Part shown: positions 35,017-43,502 of the stretch, piece after piece
How the letters are laid out: each line of letters opens with the position of its first letter
How positions within the stretch are numbered: position 1 is the stretch's first letter
Assembly (NCBI GenBank): GCA_017625835.1
Contig: JAGAKF010000051.1
Location: 1 to 64,000 of the forward strand
Reading direction: 5' to 3'
From: Clostridia bacterium
GTDB lineage: Bacteria > Bacillota > Clostridia > Oscillospirales > Acutalibacteraceae
Length of the DNA: 64,000 bases
Made by a program: the position numbers and the translations under genes
Notes under the pieces: generated by a model
Databases searched by the model: none
Told to the model about the DNA's origin: nothing
The model's input: the letters and a program-made list of their open reading frames with translations, nothing else

Positions 35017-36249
35017 TCAATAATTTTCTACTCTTATTTTTCCGAGAATTTCAACATCCTCAAGCTTTGCGAGCTTTTCAAGAAGCTCACCTTCTTTTGC
35101 AACGGGAGTTACAAAAGCAAATTCATCTTCGGGAGCATTTTCACGGGTGAGAATGCTGATGTCGCCAAAGATCTCCTCAGCTTTCTTAAGGGCAAAGATC
35201 TTGTCGCCCTTCGCTCTTACGTAGAAAGAAGTTTCAACCTCGTTGTGGTCAACAACGTAGTTTTCAACTGCGTCGCCCCAGCCGAAGTCCTTGCGCTTTT
35301 CAATGTGACGTGCGCAATCGATAACGTCTGCAACAACAGCACTTGCAGTTGCAAGCTTACCTGCGCCTCTTCCGTAGAAAGCAACGTCGCCGACAGCATT
35401 ACCGCGGACAAAAACTGAATTGAAAACATCGTTTACGCCTGAAAGGATGCTTGAGTTTGCAACGAAAGCAGGGCTTACCATTGCAGAAATCTTGTCGCCT
35501 ACGCGCTTAGCTCTTCCGAGAAGCTTGATAACGCCACCCCATGAACGGGCATATTCAACGTCCTCAAGAGTGATCTTTGTGATACCCTCAGTATATACGT
35601 TTTCGGGGAAAACGTGCTTTCCGAATGCAAGAGAAGCAAGAATACAGATCTTGCGGCAGGCATCAAAGCCTTCGATGTCAGCCGTCGGATCTTTTTCGGC
35701 ATAGCCGTTATCCTGTGCAAGTCTGAGCGCATCTTCAAAGCTCATTGAATTAAAAATCATCATGGTAAGGATGAAGTTTGTTGTACCGTTGAGGATGCCT
35801 GCAACTTCATCAATTCTGTTTGCTGCGAGGCACTGAGCCATCGGACGGATAACGGGAATACCGCCGCCGACGCTTGCTTCGAACATAAAGTTAACGTTGT
35901 TTTCCTCAGCAAGCTTAAGAAGGATATCACCCTTTGCAGCAACAAGCTCTTTGTTTGAAGTTGCAACACTCTTACCTGCTTTAAGGCAAGCAGAAACGAA
36001 ATCGTATGCGGGATTAAGACCGCCCATAGCCTCAACAACAACCTTAACATCGGGATCATTTACGATGATGTTAAAATCCTTGATAAGCTTGCTTTCGTTA
36101 ACGTCGCCGGGGAAATCTCTGAGGTCAAGAATGTATTTTACACTTACGCTGTCCTGCAGGCTTTTCTCAGCGATACTTTCGCTGTTCATCGCGATAACTT
36201 CCGCAACGCCTGAGCCTACGACACCGTAACCCATAATTGCTATTTCCAT
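35017..36249 (-). CDS. hom: Homoserine dehydrogenase
   Basis: 410 residues; AAGGAGATG precedes the start. Rossmann motif GYGVVGSGVAEVI at the N-terminus; catalytic region GGGIPVIRPMAQCLAANRID, GILNGTTNFILTMM and AQDNGYAEKDPTADIEGFDA are the family signatures. A C-terminal ACT domain (about 340-410) allows feedback control, usually by threonine. Reduces aspartate semialdehyde to homoserine. First gene of the hom-lysC operon. Confidence 0.95.
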   Translation of the reverse strand: MEIAIMGYGVVGSGVAEVIAMNSESIAEKSLQDSVSVKYILDLRDFPGDVNESKLIKDFNIIVNDPDVKVVVEAMGGLNPAYDFVSACLKAGKSVATSNKELVAAKGDILLKLAEENNVNFMFEASVGGGIPVIRPMAQCLAANRIDEVAGILNGTTNFILTMMIFNSMSFEDALRLAQDNGYAEKDPTADIEGFDACRKICILASLAFGKHVFPENVYTEGITKITLEDVEYARSWGGVIKLLGRAKRVGDKISAMVSPAFVANSSILSGVNDVFNSVFVRGNAVGDVAFYGRGAGKLATASAVVADVIDCARHIEKRKDFGWGDAVENYVVDHNEVETSFYVRAKGDKIFALKKAEEIFGDISILTRENAPEDEFAFVTPVAKEGELLEKLAKLEDVEILGKIRVENY

Positions 36250-36444
36250 ATCTACATCTCCTTAAGGTGAACGCCCATAAACCGAATTGCGTTTCACCGG
36301 ATATACTAAGATAGTTTAACATAAAGAAAACAAATAATAAAGAGAAAATTCAAAAAAATTTAAAAAATTTAACATCTTTTTAATTGAAATGGTTGTGCAT
36401 TTGTTATAATATAGATGTATACAATGAATCGGGAGCTGTATGCA

Positions 36445-37158
36445 ATGAAAAAAACAATTCATTACTGTTGGTTCGGCAGAGGTGAAAAACCGAATCTCGT
36501 CCGTAAATGCATCGAAAGCTGGAAGAAAAACCTGCCGGATTACCGCATTATCGAATGGAACGAGGATAACTTTGACCTTTCCAAAAACACTTTTATTGCT
36601 GAAGCATACAGCGACAGAAATTTCGCCTTCGTCAGCGACTACGTAAGAGCGTATGTTCTCTATCACTATGGCGGAATTTATATGGATACCGACGTTGAAG
36701 TTCTCGGAAGCTTTGACCAATTTCTTGACGATACAATGTTCCTCGGTTTCGAAGAAGGTAACTTTGTCGGTACCTGCGTTATGGGAACGGAAAAAGGTCA
36801 CGAGCTTATGAAAACATATCTTTCCCACTATGACAACCTGACTTATTTCAATGAGGACGGCACAAAATATACCGACACAAATGTTATTCTCCTTACAAAG
36901 CTGCTTGAAGAAAGAGGTCTCATAAGAAACAACGAGCTCCAGACAGTCGGAAATATTACGGTGTACCCGAGAACGTATTTCAGCCCCTACGATTATATAA
37001 ACGGCATCAGCTACATCACGGACGAAAGCGTAGCCATTCACCATTTTGCTCAGCTCTGGTTGCCCAAAAGTGTCCGTATGAAAACGGAAGTTAAAAAAAT
37101 GCTTATAAAATTCGTTGGCGGAGAAAACATCAAAAAACTTCGCGAACTAAAAAAATAA
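36445..37158 (+). CDS. GT32-like (DXD, OCH1-type) glycosyltransferase
   Basis: 237 residues from the ATG at 36445, which has GGGAG 9 bases upstream; upstream in-frame ATGs at 36415 and 36424 lack a site and lie next to TATAAT (36405-36410). IHYCWFGRGEKPNLVRKCI and YRIIEWNEDNFDLS are typical of glycosyltransferases with a DXD sugar motif; the DXD is Asp81-Thr-Asp83 in YMDTDVEVL. No membrane helix, so it works at the inner face of the membrane, adding a sugar to a surface glycan or lipid. The AI-2E gene follows after 14 bases. Confidence 0.8.
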   Translation: MKKTIHYCWFGRGEKPNLVRKCIESWKKNLPDYRIIEWNEDNFDLSKNTFIAEAYSDRNFAFVSDYVRAYVLYHYGGIYMDTDVEVLGSFDQFLDDTMFLGFEEGNFVGTCVMGTEKGHELMKTYLSHYDNLTYFNEDGTKYTDTNVILLTKLLEERGLIRNNELQTVGNITVYPRTYFSPYDYINGISYITDESVAIHHFAQLWLPKSVRMKTEVKKMLIKFVGGENIKKLRELKK

Positions 37159-37172
37159 AGAGGTATCCCTGA

Positions 37173-38390
37173 ATGAATGTTGTTGAACTCAGACGTAAAC
37201 GAATCATTAACTTTGTTTACTTCTCGATAGTTATCGGTCTTTCTTACTTATTTTTCAAGTACTGTTTCTGGGCAGTGTCACCTTTCATTATTGCTTTTTT
37301 CATTGCAACGCTTGTCCAGAAGCCGACAAACCTGATAACAAAAAAGCTCCCCATAAAGCGAAGTCTTGTTTCGATTTTCTTTGTGCTGATCCTGTTTTTT
37401 GCCCTTGGCGGTGTTATTTCGCTAATCGGAATCAAGCTTGTGGATTCTATTAAAGGAATCTTTGCTTTTGTTTCCGCAAAGCTTGCAGACTTCCCGTCTC
37501 TTGTTGAGAATGTTAAAAACTGGACACTCGGCACTGTTCATATTCTACCCGACCGATTCGAAGCAAGCGCTGCCGAAACCATTACTGAGTGGTTTGACAC
37601 AATCCGTGACAAATCTGCAGGCGAAGTCGCTTCAACAATCGTTGATTCTACTTCCGGTGACGGCGGATTTTCATTTTCTGCTTTTGCAACACCGTTAAGC
37701 GGAATCTGGAATACAGTTAAAGGTATTCCGTCGTTCTTCGTTGCGATAGTTGTTGCCGTTCTTTCTTCGTGCTTTATGGCGGCGGACTACGATTGGCTTA
37801 TAAACTTCATAAAAAAGCAGGTTCCCGAAAAGAACCGTCACAAGCTTTCCGTCAGCAAGCGCGTTGTTTTCACTTCGCTCGGCAACCTTGTTCGTTCATA
37901 TGCCCTCATTATCTGCATTACGGGAACAGAAGTTTTCGTTGGTCTCAATGTTCTTTCCATGCTCGGAATTTATACGAGCGGAAACATTCTTACGATTGCC
38001 GTTGTTATTGCAATTTTTGATATCCTCCCCGTTCTCGGCACGGGAACATTTATGATTCCCTGGGCGGTGTATTCATTAATCACAGGACAAGTCAGCCTCG
38101 CAATCGGTCTTTTCGTAATTTACGCTATCATATATGTCGTACGTCAGGTTATCGAGCCGAAGATCGTTGGCGGTACAGTCGGACTCCCGTCCTTCCTTAC
38201 GCTTATGGGTATGTACATCGGATCGCAGCTTTTCGGTTTTATCGGAATTTTCCTTCTTCCGATTCTTATGATCATTGTGAAGCTTCTTAATGACGAAGGT
38301 GTTATCCATCTCTGGACTCCGTCAGATCCCGATGAAGAGAAGGAAATCAAAAAACCGTTTGCATTTTTAAGAAAAAACAAAAAAGGTTAA
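37173..38390 (+). CDS. AI-2E family (YtvI-like) membrane protein
   Basis: 405 residues with seven to eight membrane helices. Family features: a paired N-terminal helix block, a long outside region (residues 95-185), then FFVAIVVAVLSSCFMAADYD, VVIAIFDILPVLGTGTFMIPWAVYSL and RQVIEPKIVGGTVGLPSFLTLM. The family includes exporters of autoinducer-2 and Na+/H+ antiporters; YtvI-type members in sporulating Firmicutes have no settled role. GAGGT precedes the start. A terminator follows at once. Confidence 0.8.
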   Translation: MNVVELRRKRIINFVYFSIVIGLSYLFFKYCFWAVSPFIIAFFIATLVQKPTNLITKKLPIKRSLVSIFFVLILFFALGGVISLIGIKLVDSIKGIFAFVSAKLADFPSLVENVKNWTLGTVHILPDRFEASAAETITEWFDTIRDKSAGEVASTIVDSTSGDGGFSFSAFATPLSGIWNTVKGIPSFFVAIVVAVLSSCFMAADYDWLINFIKKQVPEKNRHKLSVSKRVVFTSLGNLVRSYALIICITGTEVFVGLNVLSMLGIYTSGNILTIAVVIAIFDILPVLGTGTFMIPWAVYSLITGQVSLAIGLFVIYAIIYVVRQVIEPKIVGGTVGLPSFLTLMGMYIGSQLFGFIGIFLLPILMIIVKLLNDEGVIHLWTPSDPDEEKEIKKPFAFLRKNKKG

Positions 38391-38394
38391 TTAA

Positions 38395-38423
38395 AAAAAG
38401 CATCCCGAAGGATGCTTTTTTTC
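38395..38423 (+). terminator. Rho-independent terminator
   Basis: Stem AAAAAGCATCC / GGATGCTTTTT with loop CGAA and a T run. The following promoter overlaps the T run. Confidence 0.85.
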
Positions 38424-38452
38424 TGTACATTTTCTAAGTTTTGTGATATAAT
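38424..38452 (+). promoter_or_regulatory. Promoter of the cytidylate-kinase-like gene
   Basis: TGTACA (38424-38429), a 17-base spacer, TATAAT (38447-38452). A second TATAAT at 38453-38458 follows directly. Confidence 0.6.
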
Positions 38453-38480
38453 TATAATACAAACTAACGGAGGTGTTACT

Positions 38481-39092
38481 ATGGCAAGAATTATTACTAT
38501 AAGCCGTGAATTCGGAAGCGGAGGCAGAGAGCTTGGAAAAAGACTTGCTGATGCCCTCGGATTTGAATATTACGACCGTGAAATCATTGACCAGGTCGCA
38601 GAAGAAAGCAACATGGACGCAGGCTTTGTTGAAAACGTTCTTGACGGTAGTTTTTCAATAAACTTTCCCGTAACCTTCGGAAGAACTTTTCTTTATGCCG
38701 ATGCTTTGCAGCAGAACGTTACAAACCTGCTTGTTACGGAACAGAAAATTATAAAGGCTCTTGCAAAAAAGAATGTTGATATGGTCATCGTCGGAAGAAG
38801 TGCCGATGTGCTTCTGCGCGACTATAAACCGCTCAATATCTTCGTTTATGCCGATACCGAAAGCAAGCTCGCGCGTTGCCGTTGGCGTGCGCCCAAGAAC
38901 GAGGCACTCTCCGACAAGGAGCTTGCAAGAAAAATAAAGCAGGTTGATGCGGGACGCGCCAGACAGAGAAGACTCATTACGGACAAAGAATGGGGCGATA
39001 TGAAGAACTATCATCTTTGCATCAATACAACAGGAGCGAACATTAAAAATCTCGTTCCCTGCCTCGCTGAATTTGTGAAATATTATTTTTAA
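38481..39092 (+). CDS. Cytidylate kinase-like family protein
   Basis: 203 residues from the ATG at 38481 behind GGAGG. The P-loop is ITISREFGSGGRELGKRLADAL, the form seen in the cytidylate-kinase-like family common in Clostridia and distinct from true Cmk. VDMVIVGRSADVLLRDY and DAGRARQRRLI are the next conserved blocks. Likely a nucleoside monophosphate kinase or a related P-loop kinase in the cytoplasm; whether CMP is the substrate is not known. Single gene with its own promoter and terminator. Confidence 0.8.
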   Translation: MARIITISREFGSGGRELGKRLADALGFEYYDREIIDQVAEESNMDAGFVENVLDGSFSINFPVTFGRTFLYADALQQNVTNLLVTEQKIIKALAKKNVDMVIVGRSADVLLRDYKPLNIFVYADTESKLARCRWRAPKNEALSDKELARKIKQVDAGRARQRRLITDKEWGDMKNYHLCINTTGANIKNLVPCLAEFVKYYF

Positions 39093-39110
39093 AAGCAGAT
39101 AGATAAACAT

Positions 39111-39139
39111 AAAGGGTTGCTCAGACGGGCAACCCTTTT
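39111..39139 (+). terminator. Rho-independent terminator
   Basis: 10-bp stem AAAGGGTTGC / GCAACCCTTT with TT tail. Confidence 0.75.
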
Positions 39140-39204
39140 GCAATGATAAACCATCCTTACAAATTTGGGTTTGTAGAGCTCTTTTGATTATAATTAATCT
39201 AAAA

Positions 39205-39445
39205 TAGAGCGTAGCTCCCCTTGTCAGGGAATCTGGCTTGCCGTAGGCAAGACTGAGGGGTAGTTAAACTTGCGTTATCTCTCCCTCCGTCAAAACCTTC
39301 GGTTTTGCCACCTCCCTCGTCAGAGGGAGGTTTGGAGCCTGCTAAATCTAATAAGCCTGACAAACCGAATAAACAGCGTACTGGACGGGTTTCCCGTCCC
39401 GCCAGATACGGTGCAATTTTGCGGGAGGCGAAACGCCTCCCCTAC
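39205..39445. repeat. Block of nested hairpin elements (interspersed-repeat-like)
   Basis: Several stem-loops stand side by side without a coding frame: CCCCTTGTCAG...CTGAGGGG enclosing GCTTGCC-GTA-GGCAAG (39217-39260); CAAAACC-TTC-GGTTTTG (39291-39307); CCTCCCTC-GTCA-GAGGGAGG (39311-39330); GGACGGG-TTT-CCCGTCC (39383-39399); GGGAGGCG-AAA-CGCCTCCC (39423-39441). Their GC-rich arms differ from the surrounding AT-rich spacer. It looks like interspersed palindromic elements of Clostridia genomes, but copy number cannot be tested here. Confidence 0.65.
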
Positions 39446-39494
39446 AGGCACTATCAAAGTCGAGGTGTTATATTTTAGCGTCTCAGACCCTTAA

Positions 39495-39584
39495 TGTTTG
39501 CAATGCAAACACATCATTCGCGTAGCGAACATCATTCATCATATCCGCACAGCGGATGCATCATTGCAAAGGCATCGCCTTTGC
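39495..39584. repeat. Array of four different palindromes joined by CATCATT-type linkers
   Basis: Four perfect short palindromes of different sequence: TGTTTGCA-A-TGCAAACA (39495-39511), TTCGC-GTA-GCGAA (39517-39529), ATCCGC-ACA-GCGGAT (39543-39557), GCAAAGGC-ATC-GCCTTTGC (39566-39584). The linkers are CATCA, CATCATTCATCAT and GCATCATT. The linker is conserved while the arms vary, the reverse of an ordinary repeat. No coding frame. It lies between convergent transcription units. Confidence 0.75.
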
Positions 39585-39608
39585 TCAACAAACCCGAATT
39601 TGCATAAA

Positions 39609-39638
39609 ACAAGGCACCCTCTTCAGAGAGTGCCTTAA
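39609..39638 (-). terminator. Terminator of the metallophosphoesterase gene
   Basis: Stem AAGGCAC-CCTCT / AGAGA-GTGCCTT; on the minus strand followed by GTTTTATG. Confidence 0.65.
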
Positions 39639-39649
39639 TTTATTTCAAC

Positions 39650-40834
39650 TTATTCAGCCATAGAATCAAGAATGAGATCCCATACAAAACCGGGGAAGAT
39701 TACCTTGAAAATCTTGCCGAGTGTTGTAACGATTGCGGGTGAGAAGAGATCAAGGAAATAGAACGGAATGTCGAGTACCATTTCGTTGAATTTCAACTCA
39801 TATGTATCGTAGTTTGCAGGATCGTTTTCGTCAATTTCGAAAACTCTTACTGAACGGTCGCCGCCTCTGCCGTATGAGCTGAAGCCTGTACCGCCGTTGT
39901 AACCCATGACGATACCGTCGTCTGTCTTACCGTAGAAGCTGTTTACGTGGTCGTGGCCGAAGAATGCGCCAACGATGTCACCCTTTTCAACCCAAGCCTG
40001 ATACTGGCCTGTATGGCTCTCAAGAGGCTCTGAACACGGAACTTCACCAAGAACACCGTCGATTACTTTATCGTTAAGTGTGTACCACTTGAAGTTATCG
40101 ATACTGAATACTGCGTCGTCGCCTGCATCCTTGTATGAAACTTCATCAAGGAACTGGTAGATTTCCTTACAAGGAATGTGCTGGAAGAGAAGTGACGGAA
40201 CAACCTTGCCGCCGTTTGCAGCCTTAAGCTCATCGCTTGTCTTCTTGTACCATTCAACCTGATTCTCTCTTACGCCTTCGTAACCTGTGAGAAGGTCGCT
40301 GTCAGCGCGCTTATTGTTTGTATCCATCATATAGATATTGAAAGCAACTTTCTTGCCGTTTGAAGACATAATCGGCACATTGTATGTACCTGCATCACAT
40401 CTGTCATCAGGAACGATACAATTCTTGTACTGCTTGTAGAAAGCCAACTGCTCCTCGAGGGGCCACATATCCTCATAGTCGTGGTCATGGTTACCGAAAG
40501 TGAGGATGAACGGGATGTCGTAGCTGTCGATGATGTCGAAAAGATTTGACAAGCACTTCTTAAGCCCCTTGATGTTTGCGCCGGGGTAGAAGTCCGTAAG
40601 CTGGTCACCTACGAAAACAAGAAGATCGGGATTTTCCTGCTCGATTGATGCCATAATCAACTTAACTTCAGCAACGTCCTTGAGGATCATATCCTGTGTG
40701 TCGTTGAGCTGCATAATCTTGAATTTGCCGTCTGTGCCGAACTTAAGGTCGCTTGTTGTATTAGCTGCAAAAGCAGGAACTGCAACAGCGAGGCACATAA
40801 CGATTGCCAAGAGAATACTTAAAAATTTCTTCAT
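39650..40834 (-). CDS. Secreted calcineurin-like metallophosphoesterase
   Basis: 394 residues. Signal peptide MKKFLSILLAIVMCLAVAV with cleavage after AFA (about residue 23). Metallophosphoesterase motifs: FKIMQLNDTQDM (the first Asp in DTQD, His replaced by Gln), FVGDQLTD, LTFGNHDHDYED and FFGHDHVNSFYG. Dimetal phosphatase or phosphodiesterase acting outside the cell, perhaps on phosphorylated lipids or nucleotides. The last 40 residues form a hydrophobic helix-rich tail (FYFLDLFSPAIVTTLGKIFK) that could hold it at the membrane. Preceded by GGAGG-like site. Confidence 0.85.
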   Translation of the reverse strand: MKKFLSILLAIVMCLAVAVPAFAANTTSDLKFGTDGKFKIMQLNDTQDMILKDVAEVKLIMASIEQENPDLLVFVGDQLTDFYPGANIKGLKKCLSNLFDIIDSYDIPFILTFGNHDHDYEDMWPLEEQLAFYKQYKNCIVPDDRCDAGTYNVPIMSSNGKKVAFNIYMMDTNNKRADSDLLTGYEGVRENQVEWYKKTSDELKAANGGKVVPSLLFQHIPCKEIYQFLDEVSYKDAGDDAVFSIDNFKWYTLNDKVIDGVLGEVPCSEPLESHTGQYQAWVEKGDIVGAFFGHDHVNSFYGKTDDGIVMGYNGGTGFSSYGRGGDRSVRVFEIDENDPANYDTYELKFNEMVLDIPFYFLDLFSPAIVTTLGKIFKVIFPGFVWDLILDSMAE

Positions 40835-41031
40835 AGCAAAGCCTCCAAAAATAATTAATTTGCTTAATAATTATATACCAGCTTGCACAGATTTGTCAAT
40901 AAATGAATATCCACGAATCCTGCATAACCCTGACTTTTTACCAAAATATAATATATGTAAAGTTTTTGCAGTTGACAATAAGATTAAAATGTGAGAAAAT
41001 ATTTTGTATCTTTAAAAAAGGAGGTGCCGTA

Positions 41032-42462
41032 ATGTTTTCAGAACGTGTACTCAGAGTTATAACAGGCTTCATTCTTGACAAAACACTGAAATACGTTGAC
41101 AAAGACCCGAAAGCCAACATCATAAAACTCATCAATAAAGCAGAGTTTGTGTCAGGCAAAACTTTCCCGAAAAAGGTTTTCGATTCGTTCCGCGCGGCAC
41201 TTACAGACGACGACAATGTATGGTCAGATTATGCGATGAGCATCCTCAACGACATTGACCGCGAAAACCTGAAAAAAGCTTTTCTTTCCTTTGTTCTCGG
41301 CGCCGGATATCACGGTACAAGAGCCGTAAGAAAAAACAGAGAGAAATACAAATGTAACATTCCGTTTATTATGCTTCTTGATCCAACAAGTGCCTGCAAC
41401 CTTAAATGCAAGGGCTGTTGGTCAGCAGAATACGGCCACAAGTTCAACCTCAGCCTTGAGGAAATGGACAGCATCGTTTCCCAGGGTGTTGCGCTCGGCA
41501 CACATCTTTATATGTTCACGGGTGGCGAACCCCTTATCCGTAAGAACGACATTCTTGAGCTTTGCCGTAAGCATCCAAACTGTACGTTCCTTGCATACAC
41601 AAATGCAACCCTCGTCGACCAGAAATTCTGCGAAGACATGAAGGCTGTCGGCAACCTTGCGCTTGCGCTGAGTATTGAAGGCTCTCAGGAATCCAACGAC
41701 TTCCGACGCGGTGAAGGCGCTTACGAATGTACGCTTAAAGCGCTCGAGCTGCTTCAGAAAAACAAGTGTCTTTACGGTATTTCAGTTTGCTATACTTCAA
41801 AGAACATCGACGAAGTTACAAGCGATGCATTCCTTGACCTTATGATTTCAAAAGGCGTTAAGTTCGGCCTTTATTTCAACTATATGCCTGTCGGAACAGA
41901 CGCTCCCGCAGACCTCATTCCCACACCTGAGCAGAGAACTTATATGTACAAGTGGCTCAAAAAAGTCCGCAACGGCAAAACGGGCAAACCGATGTTTGTT
42001 ATGGACTTCCAGAATGACGGCGAATACGTCGGCGGTTGTATCGCAGGCGGAAGAAACTATTTCCATATCAACTCTGCAGGTGATATGGAGCCTTGCGTTT
42101 TCGTTCATTTTTCGGATTCAAACATCCGTACCCATACAATTCTCGAAGCTTTGCAGAGCCCGCTGTTTATGGCTTATTACCACAACCAGCCGTTTAACGA
42201 CAACCATCTGCGTCCTTGTCCGCTTCTTGAAAATCCCGACTATCTTCGTAAAATCATCAAGATGACGGGCGCAAAATCGACGGACCTTGTGAATCAGGAG
42301 GGCGTTGAGCACCTTTGCTCAAAGTGCGACAAATTCGCGGCTGAGTGGGCTCCCGTTGCTCAGAAGCTTTGGGAAGAAAACAAGCATCCGAATCCAAAAA
42401 CACAGTATTACAGAGATACTGCCGAAGCAATGACCGAAAAAGTTAACGATTTGCTGAGATAA
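41032..42462 (+). CDS. Radical SAM/SPASM-type protein
   Basis: 476 residues from the ATG at 41032 behind GGAGGTGCC. The 4Fe-4S motif is Cys122-x3-Cys126-x2-Cys129 (SACNLKCKGCW); MFTGGEPL is the SAM-binding GGE. A Cys-rich C-terminal part (GGCIAGGRNYFHINS, EPCVFVHF, RPCPLLEN, HLCSKCDKF) suggests one or two auxiliary clusters of SPASM or Twitch type. A 100-residue helical N-terminal domain precedes the barrel. Family members modify peptides or make cofactors and lipids. A TTGACA at 40972 may be its -35. The next gene downstream encodes a 39-residue peptide, separated by its own promoter. Substrate unknown. Confidence 0.85.
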   Translation: MFSERVLRVITGFILDKTLKYVDKDPKANIIKLINKAEFVSGKTFPKKVFDSFRAALTDDDNVWSDYAMSILNDIDRENLKKAFLSFVLGAGYHGTRAVRKNREKYKCNIPFIMLLDPTSACNLKCKGCWSAEYGHKFNLSLEEMDSIVSQGVALGTHLYMFTGGEPLIRKNDILELCRKHPNCTFLAYTNATLVDQKFCEDMKAVGNLALALSIEGSQESNDFRRGEGAYECTLKALELLQKNKCLYGISVCYTSKNIDEVTSDAFLDLMISKGVKFGLYFNYMPVGTDAPADLIPTPEQRTYMYKWLKKVRNGKTGKPMFVMDFQNDGEYVGGCIAGGRNYFHINSAGDMEPCVFVHFSDSNIRTHTILEALQSPLFMAYYHNQPFNDNHLRPCPLLENPDYLRKIIKMTGAKSTDLVNQEGVEHLCSKCDKFAAEWAPVAQKLWEENKHPNPKTQYYRDTAEAMTEKVNDLLR

Positions 42463-42522
42463 ACTATACATTCTCGGAATTGTGTACAAAAACCGCCCCT
42501 TGTTTTTTTGCTATTTCGTCGA

Positions 42523-42552
42523 TTGACTACACCGTGTTGATTATGCTATATT
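42523..42552 (+). promoter_or_regulatory. Promoter of the small peptide gene
   Basis: TTGACT (42523-42528), an 18-base spacer and TATATT (42547-42552) with TGC before the -10. It lies between the radical SAM stop and the peptide gene. Confidence 0.65.
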
Positions 42553-42594
42553 ATGTATGCGGAGCAATCCGACAAAATAAGGAGGGTTTTAACA

Positions 42595-42714
42595 ATGGAT
42601 TTCGTTGCTCAGATTCTTGCAATGGTAGAGGAGCTTCTTTCATACCTCGGCGAGTTTGATGCTGCAGGTATCATCGATATTATCGAGAACTTCTTCGCTA
42701 ACTTTGCTGCATAA
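42595..42714 (+). CDS. 39-residue acidic amphipathic peptide
   Basis: An ATG with AAGGAGGG 8 bases before it opens a 39-codon frame closed by TAA, then a strong terminator. It starts MDFVAQILAMVEELLSYLG and ends IIENFFANFAA. Hydrophobic residues recur every three to four positions with six acidic residues and no Lys, Arg, Cys, Ser-rich or leader-like part, so it should form one or two amphipathic helices. There is no classical signal peptide. Own promoter and terminator mark it as an expressed unit. Possible roles: membrane-active peptide, small membrane-protein regulator, or substrate of the upstream radical SAM protein. No family recognised. Confidence 0.7.
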   Translation: MDFVAQILAMVEELLSYLGEFDAAGIIDIIENFFANFAA

Positions 42715-42728
42715 TTTTATTAATGATT

Positions 42729-42772
42729 AAAAAGCTGTGTCTTAACCTTTCGGTCGAGACACAGCTTTTTTC
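42729..42772. terminator. Strong bidirectional terminator
   Basis: 13-bp stem AAAAGCTGTGTCT / AGACACAGCTTTT and T run; also serves the convergent phosphatase gene. Confidence 0.85.
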
Positions 42773-42775
42773 TGT

Positions 42776-43480
42776 TTACATCTGAGAAACATCGTTCTGG
42801 GCATCATCTATGCCCTCTGCGTAAAGATGCGACAAATCTGCATATTGCAGGCATTTCGGTGCTGTTATTCCGTTTTCGTTATTCTGAAATTCAATAACCG
42901 TTACACCCGTATAGTCATAGTCAAAGCCTGCCCACATAATGTGCAAAGGAATATGCAACAGAACTGAAACCCACGCTCTTGAAAAAGCCGCATGGCAGAA
43001 CAAAGCAACTTTCTCATTGTTTTCCTTAAGGATTCGGTATACACCGTTCTCCTCTTTATAGCCCAGTCTTTCAAGAAAATCGTTGCCGTTTTTCTCAATA
43101 TAGTCCACAGCCTTTTTCATTTCGGACTGCTTGATTCCATCGCATTCATACGCCTTATCAAAAGGAAGATCTATATTTCCGTTTTGTCTGTAATAAGTAT
43201 TCTGGACAAATGAAATTGACTTCATTTCTCCGTCCGGGAAAGATGTCAGTCTTTCGTCACCGATTTCGTGCGACCATTCCTCGGTCTGCTTTTCAAGTCC
43301 AAGCAATCTGCAGGCAGGCTCTGCCGTCTGCTGTGCACGAAGTATCGGCGAGGCAAAAATTCTGTCTACCTTAAGCTTCGCCATTCTTTTTCCGACCGCT
43401 TCCGCCTGAAGCCAGCCTTTTTCTGTAAGATGACCTGTTGAATAGTCAGGTTCACCGTGACGGATTATGTAAAGAATCAT
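42776..43480 (-). CDS. Histidine phosphatase family protein (phosphoglycerate-mutase-like)
   Basis: 234 residues, cytoplasmic. The catalytic RHG is in LYIIRHGEPDYS; RIFASPILRAQQTAEPACRL is the second block; a late His in ALFCHAAFSRAW completes the site. A proton donor Glu is in the GDERLTSFP region. Removes phosphate from small metabolites or proteins; the exact substrate cannot be predicted. It lies 22 bases downstream of the next minus-strand gene, with AGGTGATAAT before its start. Confidence 0.85.
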   Translation of the reverse strand: MILYIIRHGEPDYSTGHLTEKGWLQAEAVGKRMAKLKVDRIFASPILRAQQTAEPACRLLGLEKQTEEWSHEIGDERLTSFPDGEMKSISFVQNTYYRQNGNIDLPFDKAYECDGIKQSEMKKAVDYIEKNGNDFLERLGYKEENGVYRILKENNEKVALFCHAAFSRAWVSVLLHIPLHIMWAGFDYDYTGVTVIEFQNNENGITAPKCLQYADLSHLYAEGIDDAQNDVSQM

Positions 43481-43502
43481 ATTATCACCTGTAAAATAGA
43501 CA

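Noticed and set aside
39270..39494. 74-codon frame on +
   Set aside because: Runs through the hairpin block; its sequence follows the palindromes and it has no ribosome binding site.
39495..39584. CRISPR array
   Set aside because: The constant part is only 5-13 bases and the variable parts are palindromes, not spacers; no cas gene is present.
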